Below, piece by piece: positions 1 through 5,191 of a DNA stretch of 5,791 nt. The number at the start of each line of letters is the position of its first letter. The first letter of the stretch is position 1. Origin of the DNA: a bacterium (lineage in GTDB: Bacteria > Zixibacteria > MSB-5A5 > GN15 > FEB-12); NCBI GenBank assembly GCA_030640905.1, contig DAOWIM010000170.1, positions 1 through 5,791 on the forward strand, read 5' to 3'. Made by a program: the position numbers and the translations under genes. The notes beneath the pieces are model-generated. The model was given only the letters and a program-made list of their open reading frames with translations. It did no database searches and was not told the DNA's origin.

Positions 1-849
1 ATCTACGAATACAAGCTCAAACATGCTGTTGACAAGCGCCTGTTGAAGATCGAAGCGCTGGGAGAGATTTACGAGTATCTAAATAGTATTGGCGCAACCG
101 ATGATGGTCATGCCGGATATTTGGCCGTTCAGGACGTCTGGGACTTCTTCCCGCGTAACCCTCGTCGCTTTGGCACTGTGTTGAGCGGCGGAATCGGTTG
201 GGAGTTTAACTACTATAAGCAGACCAACGACAACAGCGATTCCGATACCCGGCTCTCCTGGAACTACGATATCAATAATCCCTCTGTGGTCGATACCATC
301 TCAGACACAACCTATCAGTCATCGACATCGATGGTTAACAGAACTCAGACCGAGAACGTATTCCTCGGTGGTCGTTTCGAGCACTATCGGCCGGTCAATA
401 TCAGGTGGCAGTGGGATGTTGTCGGTGAGATGGCCTACTATCTGCACGCCGAGCATATTAGCGGAACATCAATGGCGCGATTCACACGCCGTGCTTATAT
501 CGGCCCGCCCCCGGTCGAGAAAAGAGATATTGATGATTACTATCGAATTCAGGCTGTCTCGACTCTGACCTATATATATAGCTCGCGCACAAGCTGCGAG
601 TTCTATGGCGGTATCAGCTATGACAATTACAGTACTCGCCCCTGGGGTTCCGACGAGCGATGGTGGAGTAGCAACCGCTTGGCGATGGCGATTGATGGCC
701 AATTGACCTATCGCATTTCAATTCCTACAACGTTGCGAGCGAACATTTCGTACAATTATCGCAAAGACAAAAATGAAACGACCGACATGTACGAGAATGC
801 GTCATCTTTCTGGACGCTCGGAACATATATTTCGCACTATCTGTTTTGA
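1..849 (+). CDS. Probable outer-membrane beta-barrel protein, 5' truncated (unrecognised family)
   Basis: The frame is open from the first base to a TGA at 847-849, giving 282 residues of a longer protein. A TTG at 43 could be read as a start, but it has no ribosome binding site and the frame continues upstream, so the gene is treated as partial. Residues 1 to about 33 look helical and charged, and a Pro/Arg-rich linker (FFPRNPRRFG) lies near residues 49-58. From about residue 60 the protein becomes a series of short stretches with alternating polar and aromatic residues (GWEFNYY, GGRFEHYRP, RIQAVSTLTYIY, CEFYGGISYDNY, TLRANISYNY). These are separated by Asp/Asn/Ser-rich loops. It ends in ISHYLF, a terminal Phe preceded by aromatic and hydrophobic residues, which resembles the beta-signal read by the BamA assembly machinery. 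This supports an outer-membrane barrel, but I do not recognise the family and assign no function. It is convergent with the neighbouring regulator gene. Confidence 0.7.
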   Translation: MYEYKLKHAVDKRLLKIEALGEIYEYLNSIGATDDGHAGYLAVQDVWDFFPRNPRRFGTVLSGGIGWEFNYYKQTNDNSDSDTRLSWNYDINNPSVVDTISDTTYQSSTSMVNRTQTENVFLGGRFEHYRPVNIRWQWDVVGEMAYYLHAEHISGTSMARFTRRAYIGPPPVEKRDIDDYYRIQAVSTLTYIYSSRTSCEFYGGISYDNYSTRPWGSDERWWSSNRLAMAIDGQLTYRISIPTTLRANISYNYRKDKNETTDMYENASSFWTLGTYISHYLF

Positions 850-864
850 TAAAACGCCATAGCC

Positions 865-1515
865 TCACGCTTTGATGCCGTCGAATAGGAACGAAATCAG
901 GTAGTCCTCGGTCTCGCGGTGAGAAGATCGGCTCGGTGAATACTGGCGGCTTACCAACGCTCCGACAATCAATGATACAAGGTGCGAGGTCAACTCGACC
1001 TCGAAATCACCCCGCACCTCCCCGGTCTGCACACCCCTTCGCACGATATCAGTAACGTAGCCAAAGAAATGACGCTCCAGATCAATTCCCTCAAGCGTTA
1101 CCCCGGCATGCTGCAACGCGTTGGTCACAAAAAGGTAGAAAGTCTGCTCGGCACGGAACAGACGGGTGTTGATCACGACCGAACGATAGAGATATTGAAT
1201 CCGATCTCGAGCCAAAACAGCCGTCTCGGTCCGGCGGACTTCATCAATCCACTTGCCCAGGAAATCATCCAGCACCAAAATGTCAAATTCGAGCAGATGG
1301 CTTTTCGAGGCAAAATACTGGAAAAAAGACCCTTTGGAAATTCCGCACTCCCGACACAGCTGATCAACGGCTACGCCATCGTAACCGTAGTTGCCGAAAA
1401 GCTCAATGGTAGCGCGGTATATCCGCTCTTTCTTATCCGGAGGCAGGCGGCGGAAAGTATCAGCAACGATATCGCGCTTTACCAACTCGGCGATGAGGTT
1501 TTCATCAAGAGACAC
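865..1515 (-). CDS. TetR/AcrR-family transcriptional regulator
   Basis: This 216-residue protein has the usual length and layout of a TetR-family dimeric repressor. An N-terminal DNA-binding domain spans about residues 28-76. Its helix-turn-helix (about 47-69) includes GVAVDQLCRECGIS followed by KGSFFQYFASK, the family's characteristic recognition-helix pattern. The rest is a variable all-helical region that in this family binds a ligand and dimerises, so the inducer cannot be predicted. The 20-odd residues before the HTH domain form a longer N-terminal extension than in the shortest members. The start is GTG at 1515: no Met or better start lies nearby, an in-frame stop lies upstream in the AT tract, and an AAAGGAA box precedes it by 11 nt. 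The gene diverges from the inositol-phosphate synthase gene and has a perfect palindrome in its leader, which suggests autorepression. The family call is firm; the target and ligand are unknown. Confidence 0.93.
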   Translation of the reverse strand: MSLDENLIAELVKRDIVADTFRRLPPDKKERIYRATIELFGNYGYDGVAVDQLCRECGISKGSFFQYFASKSHLLEFDILVLDDFLGKWIDEVRRTETAVLARDRIQYLYRSVVINTRLFRAEQTFYLFVTNALQHAGVTLEGIDLERHFFGYVTDIVRRGVQTGEVRGDFEVELTSHLVSLIVGALVSRQYSPSRSSHRETEDYLISFLFDGIKA

Positions 1516-1526
1516 GTCTGGGTCGG

Positions 1527-1533
1527 TTCCTTT
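1527..1533 (-). promoter_or_regulatory. Ribosome binding site of the tetR-family gene (supports GTG start)
   Basis: On the minus strand this reads AAAGGAA, 11 nt before the GTG at 1515. The spacing is slightly long but usable. The same AAAGGAA box precedes the divergent synthase gene, which supports this as the local Shine-Dalgarno form. Confidence 0.6.
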
Positions 1534-1545
1534 CAGGTTTGAGCA

Positions 1546-1567
1546 ATTATGACCATATGGTCATAAT
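1546..1567. promoter_or_regulatory. Perfect 22-bp palindrome, probable TetR-family operator
   Basis: The half-sites ATTATGACCAT and ATGGTCATAAT are exact reverse complements, centred between 1556 and 1557. The symmetry breaks at the next pair (1545/1568). TetR-family dimers bind palindromes of this kind, usually near their own promoters. This one begins 30 bp upstream of the regulator's GTG and covers the predicted transcription start just downstream of the -10 box, an ideal position for autorepression. That this protein binds here is inferred from position and symmetry. Confidence 0.75.
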
Positions 1568-1588
1568 ATATATACCATATATATATAA
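1568..1588. repeat. Alternating AT tract with central CC
   Basis: This is nearly uninterrupted alternating A/T (1568-1574 and 1577-1587) broken only by CC at 1575-1576. It adjoins the palindrome and contains the predicted -10 box of the leftward promoter. Such DNA melts easily and is flexible, which fits promoter opening. It also carries CCATAT at 1575-1580, repeating CCATAT at 1553-1558 inside the palindrome at a 22-bp offset. Confidence 0.6.
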
Positions 1589-1597
1589 GTAGGTCAA
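1569..1597 (-). promoter_or_regulatory. Predicted promoter of the tetR-family gene
   Basis: On the minus strand, TTGACC (1597-1592, 5/6 match to the sigma-70 -35 consensus) is followed after 17 nt by TATATA (1574-1569) as the -10 box. The predicted start is near 1562, giving a leader of about 47 nt and placing the palindrome over the start site. Other -10 registers in the AT tract are possible, so the exact box is uncertain. Confidence 0.5.
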
Positions 1598-1612
1598 GCG
1601 ATCAATTTGGGA

Positions 1613-1641
1613 TTGACCGGCCGATTCCAGTTTTCGATATT
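1613..1641 (+). promoter_or_regulatory. Predicted promoter of the inositol-phosphate synthase gene
   Basis: TTGACC (1613-1618) is separated by 17 nt from GATATT (1636-1641), matching the sigma-70 -35 and -10 consensus at 5/6 and 4/6 positions. Transcription would start near 1648, leaving a leader of about 54 nt. The -35 box lies 15 bp from the oppositely oriented TTGACC of the regulator promoter, so the two promoters are back to back. Confidence 0.45.
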
Positions 1642-1686
1642 TAGGCCGTTCGAAGGTAGATTACTTATATTAGTCAAATAGTAGAG

Positions 1687-1693
1687 AAAGGAA
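1687..1693 (+). promoter_or_regulatory. Ribosome binding site of the inositol-phosphate synthase gene
   Basis: AAAGGAA ends 8 nt before the ATG at 1702, a standard strong Shine-Dalgarno placement that fixes the start. Confidence 0.75.
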
Positions 1694-1701
1694 TCTGAAT
1701 C

Positions 1702-2910
1702 ATGGCAAAAGTCAGAGTAGCGATCATTGGTGTTGGCAATTGCGCTTCATCACTGGTGCAGGGAGTGGAGTTTTATAAGAAGGCCAAGGATGACGATCTT
1801 GTCCCCGGTCTGATGCATACCAATCTCGGCGGTTACCATATCAAGGATGTGGAGTTTTCCGCCGCGATTGACATTGACAAGAATAAGGTCGGCAAAGACC
1901 TCTCCGAGGCAATTTTCACCAAGCCGAACAACACTGTTACGTTTTCCAAGGTGCCGAAGCTGGGTGTCAAGGTGCATCGCGGGATGACCCACGACGGTCT
2001 CGGACACTACCTATCACAGATTATTGAGAAGGCTCCCGGCGACACGGTTGATATCGTCAAACTGCTCAAAGAAACGAAGACCGATGTGGTCGTAAACTAC
2101 CTGCCGGTTGGTTCGGAAGAGGCGACCAAATGGTATGTCGAGCAGATTCTTGAGGCCGGTTGTGGCTTTGTCAATTGCATTCCGGTTTTTATCGCTCGTG
2201 AGAAGTACTGGCAAAAACGATTTGAAGAGAAAGGTCTGCCGGTGATTGGCGATGATATCAAGTCACAGGTCGGCGCTACAATCGCCCACCGTGTCTTAAC
2301 TCGCCTCTTCCTTGAGCGTGGGGTCAAAATGGACCGTACCAGCCAGCTCAACGTTGGTGGCAACACCGATTTCCTCAACATGCTGGAACGGTCGCGCCTT
2401 GAGTCGAAGAAAATCTCCAAGACCAACGCTGTGACCAGTCAGCTTGACTACGAAATAGCTCCGGGAAATATCCATATTGGTCCGTCCGATTATGTCGAAT
2501 GGCTTTCCGACCGTAAGTGGGCCTATATCCGGATGGAAGGCACGACCTTCGGCAACGTGCCGCTCAATATCGAGATGAAGATGGAAGTCTGGGACAGTCC
2601 CAATTCGGCCGGTGTGGTCATTGATGCTATCCGCTGTTGTAAGCTGGGACTTGACAACGGTCTGTCGGGCGCTCTGTTAGCACCGTCATCGTATTTCAAG
2701 AAGTCACCCCCGATTCAGTACACCGACGAAGAAGCTCGTCGGATGACCGAGGAGTTTATTGTCAAGTATGGCTGGAAATTTGCCTCGACCAAGAAACGCA
2801 CCACGCGTGCGGCGGCTAAGAAGCCTGCGGTGAAGAAACCGGCCGTCAAAAAGGCAAAAGTAGCGGCAAAGAAGACTGCCAAAAAGCGGGTCGTGAAACG
2901 GAAAAAATAG
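1702..2910 (+). CDS. ino1: myo-Inositol-1-phosphate synthase with Lys-rich C-terminal tail
   Basis: This enzyme family converts glucose 6-phosphate to inositol 1-phosphate through a bound NAD+ oxidation-aldol-reduction cycle in the cytoplasm. It is the first step toward inositol lipids and inositol-derived solutes. The N-terminus carries the Rossmann NAD-binding loop IIGVGNCASSLVQG (residues 8-21). Other family signatures are VVVNYLPVGSEEATKWY (129-145), GDDIKSQVGATIAHR (183-197), LNVGGNTDFLNM (216-227) and SKKISKTNAV (235-244). Lys236 and Lys240 are probably counterparts of the catalytic-site lysines in the SKEISK motif of eukaryotic homologues. The core resembles the short bacterial/archaeal type (about 360 residues, as in Mycobacterium Ino1). 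The total of 402 is explained by a basic tail from about residue 364. The start is set by a good ribosome binding site. The gene stands alone between its own promoter candidate and a strong terminator. Family assignment is firm; the downstream use of inositol is not shown here. Confidence 0.95.
   Translation: MAKVRVAIIGVGNCASSLVQGVEFYKKAKDDDLVPGLMHTNLGGYHIKDVEFSAAIDIDKNKVGKDLSEAIFTKPNNTVTFSKVPKLGVKVHRGMTHDGLGHYLSQIIEKAPGDTVDIVKLLKETKTDVVVNYLPVGSEEATKWYVEQILEAGCGFVNCIPVFIAREKYWQKRFEEKGLPVIGDDIKSQVGATIAHRVLTRLFLERGVKMDRTSQLNVGGNTDFLNMLERSRLESKKISKTNAVTSQLDYEIAPGNIHIGPSDYVEWLSDRKWAYIRMEGTTFGNVPLNIEMKMEVWDSPNSAGVVIDAIRCCKLGLDNGLSGALLAPSSYFKKSPPIQYTDEEARRMTEEFIVKYGWKFASTKKRTTRAAAKKPAVKKPAVKKAKVAAKKTAKKRVVKRKK
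2791..2907 (+). other. Histone H1-like Lys/Ala/Pro-rich tail of Ino1
   Basis: Residues 364-402 hold 16 Lys and 4 Arg among 39 residues and no acidic residue. KKPAV occurs twice in tandem (373-382), followed by the variant KKAKV and the dipeptide-rich AAKKTAKK. The composition matches the disordered, nucleic-acid-binding tails of histone H1 and of some bacterial HU-like proteins and topoisomerases. The tandem repeats use different codons (cctgcggtg versus ccggccgtc), so they are not a very recent DNA duplication. Function on an inositol-phosphate synthase is unknown. Confidence 0.85.
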
Positions 2911-2939
2911 TTTTTTCCACATCCTGCTTAGTCTAACTT

Positions 2940-2970
2940 AACCGGCGATCAATTGGTCGCCGGTTTTTTT
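2940..2970 (+). terminator. Rho-independent terminator after ino1
   Basis: AACCGGCGA (2940-2948) pairs perfectly with TCGCCGGTT (2957-2965). A T-G wobble and a C-G pair extend the stem around an AATT loop at 2951-2954. A run of seven T (2964-2970) follows directly. This is a textbook intrinsic terminator, 29 bp after the ino1 stop and 20 bp before tmk. Confidence 0.92.
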
Positions 2971-2990
2971 GTCAACAGGGATTTGCGGTT

Positions 2991-3623
2991 ATGCCGAAAG
3001 TGAAAAAGTTTCCGTATTTTATCACATTTGAGGGTATCGACGGCTGTGGTAAGACAACTCAGGCGATGATGACCTACAAGCTGCTCAGTTCATGCGGCTA
3101 TCAGGTTAAGTTGTTGCGGGAGCCGGGTTCGACTATGGTTTCGGAGAAGATCCGTGACATCCTGTTGAACAAACGACTCTCGATAACTGATCTCTCGGAA
3201 CTTTTTCTTTATGAAGCAGCCCGCGCTGAAATTGTCAGCCGCGAGATTGCACCACTGCTTGACCGCGGCTTTGTTGTTCTCTGCGACCGTTTCTACGACA
3301 GTACGACCGCCTATCAGGGGTACGGCCGCAAGCTCGACATCAGGATGGTCAAGACGCTCAACCGGGCTGCCGTCAACGGACTGGTTCCCAACCTAACTCT
3401 TCTATTTGATATCGACCTGGAGACCGCTGCGACCCGAGGTGGGCCGAAAAAAGATCGGCTTGAATCTCAGTCGAGCCAGTTTTTCCGAAGGGTGCGGGCA
3501 GGTTTTCTTGAGATAGCACGTAAAGAACGCCGACGTGTCAAAGTTGTCGATGCATCGCGTCCAATCGAAACAGTCTTTGATGATGTAAGAAAAATACTCG
3601 CTCGGAAAATCGATCTCAAATGA
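2991..3623 (+). CDS. tmk: Thymidylate kinase (dTMP kinase)
   Basis: The enzyme phosphorylates dTMP to dTDP with ATP in the cytoplasm, an essential step to dTTP. The 210 residues match the family length. The P-loop is FEGIDGCGKTTQ (13-24). LREPGST (42-48) replaces the commoner TREPGGT. CDRFYDSTTAYQG (98-110) is the conserved DR-Y/S dTMP-binding segment. The LID region (about 148-160) is basic and ends in the typical DRLE (155-158). A non-basic P-loop with basic LID residues fits the E. coli-like class, in which the catalytic basic residue comes from the LID. The segment LLFDIDLETAATR replaces the more usual DxPxExxxxR, so the protein is a somewhat divergent member. AGGG at 2977-2980, 10 nt before the ATG, serves as the ribosome binding site. 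Its stop overlaps the protease start by 4 nt (ATGA), indicating translational coupling. Confidence 0.94.
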   Translation: MPKVKKFPYFITFEGIDGCGKTTQAMMTYKLLSSCGYQVKLLREPGSTMVSEKIRDILLNKRLSITDLSELFLYEAARAEIVSREIAPLLDRGFVVLCDRFYDSTTAYQGYGRKLDIRMVKTLNRAAVNGLVPNLTLLFDIDLETAATRGGPKKDRLESQSSQFFRRVRAGFLEIARKERRRVKVVDASRPIETVFDDVRKILARKIDLK

Positions 3624-5191
3624 GCAACACGCCATCAGTTGATCGTCGGGAATTCTTCAGAACGGTTATCCTCGTCATGATTATTCTGGTCATGGCCGGC
3701 GGTATGGGAGTGTACGTTGTTTCCGACCCGTTCATCGGCGATGCTCTGGTGATGGTGCGGGCAGCTAGCCTGGTCCGGCAACTCTATCACGAGCAGGTTA
3801 ACTGGGAAGTTGCTCTTGATGCCGCCCGTGAGCAGATGTTTGACCGCCTTGATCGCTACTCTACCTATGTTGACGCCGAACGATTTGAACAGATGGATGA
3901 AGAACTCTCAGGCGCCTACTGTGGTATCGGCGTCTCGGTAGTTGGACATGATGACGGGCTGATGATTATGTCTGTGCGCGAGGGTGGCCCGGCTGCCGAT
4001 GTTGGTCTGATGACCGGTGATCTGCTGATTGCGGTTGATTCGACGGTGATAGTTGAAGCTGGTTTCGATGTGGCGACGCGCATGCTTCGCGGTGAAGAAG
4101 GTACCACTGTGATGCTTAAGGTTTACCGTTCGGTTGACAAGGATACGCTTGATGTGGAGGTCACCAGGGCGATGATACAGTTTGTTCACGTCGCCTACGC
4201 TGGTATCATTGACAGTTCCACATTGTACATTCGTGTTCTCGATTTCGATGCCGGTACTTCCGATGACATCGAAGCAGCTCTGGATTCTCTCTTGTCTGAT
4301 GAGAACAACTTGACTGGTATTGTCCTCGATCTTCGCGGAAACCCAGGCGGTCTTTTCCGCGAGGCGCGACGCACCGCCAATCTTTTCCTTGAGAGTGGAA
4401 CTTTTATTGTTGGTACCGATGGTCGGTCACGCTGGCAGGATCGCCAGTGGCATGCCACCGGTGAGGACCTGACCGACAATTTGCCAATAGCGGTACTGGT
4501 CGATGGTGGTTCGGCGTCGTCTTCGGAGATTGTAGCCGGAGCTCTCAAGCAGGCGAACCGCGCTGTGTTGGTTGGCGATACCACTTTCGGCAAGGGATTG
4601 GTGCAGGGGTATATAGAATTTCCAGATGGTGGCGGCATTCGATTGACCATGTCGCGCTACTATCTTGATGGCGGTCTCTATCTCAATGAATTCGATTCCG
4701 CCCTCAACGAAATCGGCAGCGGTCTGCAGCCCGATCACTTCGTTGCCTCGGAGCGTGGCCAGCCGTTCCCTCGGAGACTTGAGAACTCAATGTTGCTTCA
4801 GACTTTTGTCAATCGTAACGCCGATGATATCATTGATGCCTTCCAGCGTGGTGATCTTGATGACAGCTGGGTCGATGAATTTGCGCAGTTTGCTCGTAGT
4901 GAAGAGTTTGAGTACGTCTCGCCGACACGGCAATCAGTCGAGTTTATTGCCGAGTTGATCGATGAACGTGGCGCGTCGGCCAAACTGGAAAAAGCCGTAG
5001 ATCGACTCTACCGAAAGACCGAAAGCGCCGACTGGGACAATTTCCCCAAGTATGCCGATTACATCAAGCGTCGCCTCGCACAGCTTGCCTATGAAAAGAA
5101 ATTCGGGCGTCAGGCTGCCTACGAGAAAGTCATCACTCGTCACAGCCCTGAGATTGCCGAAGCTGTTGCCGTTATCAATGGGGAACAGTGA
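3620..5191 (+). CDS. PDZ-domain S41 C-terminal processing peptidase (CtpA/Prc family)
   Basis: This is a 523-residue serine protease of the tail-specific family, which trims or degrades envelope proteins from their C-termini. A hydrophobic segment at residues 15-34 anchors it with the catalytic part predicted outside the cytoplasm. It is followed by a helical region (40-95), a PDZ domain (about 99-186, with GIGVSV and the GGPAADVGLMTGDLLIAVD core), and the peptidase core (about 196-352). The core contains IVLDLRGNPGG (235-244), GGSASSSEIVAGAL (296-309) and GDTTFGKGLVQ (319-329). By spacing to E. coli Prc and Bacillus CtpB, the Ser-Lys-Gln triad is Ser300, Lys325 and Gln329, all present, so the enzyme should be active. 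Residues about 380-523 form a charged, mostly helical extension I do not recognise. Possible starts at Met20 and Met25 lie inside the anchor, so the overlapping ATG is chosen; GGAAAA at 3604-3609 is a weak ribosome binding site. The substrate is unknown. Confidence 0.93.
   Translation: MSNTPSVDRREFFRTVILVMIILVMAGGMGVYVVSDPFIGDALVMVRAASLVRQLYHEQVNWEVALDAAREQMFDRLDRYSTYVDAERFEQMDEELSGAYCGIGVSVVGHDDGLMIMSVREGGPAADVGLMTGDLLIAVDSTVIVEAGFDVATRMLRGEEGTTVMLKVYRSVDKDTLDVEVTRAMIQFVHVAYAGIIDSSTLYIRVLDFDAGTSDDIEAALDSLLSDENNLTGIVLDLRGNPGGLFREARRTANLFLESGTFIVGTDGRSRWQDRQWHATGEDLTDNLPIAVLVDGGSASSSEIVAGALKQANRAVLVGDTTFGKGLVQGYIEFPDGGGIRLTMSRYYLDGGLYLNEFDSALNEIGSGLQPDHFVASERGQPFPRRLENSMLLQTFVNRNADDIIDAFQRGDLDDSWVDEFAQFARSEEFEYVSPTRQSVEFIAELIDERGASAKLEKAVDRLYRKTESADWDNFPKYADYIKRRLAQLAYEKKFGRQAAYEKVITRHSPEIAEAVAVINGEQ

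Noticed and set aside
43..849. Complete gene starting at TTG 43
   Set aside because: The same frame is open upstream to position 1 and no Shine-Dalgarno sequence precedes the TTG, so a truncated gene is more likely.
843..855. GTTTT-GAT-AAAAC mini-hairpin between the convergent genes, considered as a bidirectional terminator
   Set aside because: The stem is only five mostly A-T pairs with a 3-nt loop and overlaps a stop codon. It is too weak to call as a terminator.
982..1542. Long open frame on the + strand opposite the TetR-family gene
   Set aside because: It lies antisense to a clear TetR-family protein, has no good ribosome binding site and gives a protein without recognisable features.
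1661..1673. TATATT (1666-1671) as the -10 box of the ino1 promoter
   Set aside because: No acceptable -35 box lies 16-18 nt upstream, whereas TTGACC-17-GATATT is better supported.
2097..2426. Minus-strand open frame within ino1
   Set aside because: It overlaps the most conserved part of the synthase (GDDIKSQVG and NVGGNTDF motifs) and has no recognisable domain of its own.
4195..4650. Minus-strand open frame within the S41 protease gene
   Set aside because: Its Ser/Pro/Arg-rich product is typical of antisense reading of a conserved coding region that holds the protease catalytic motifs.
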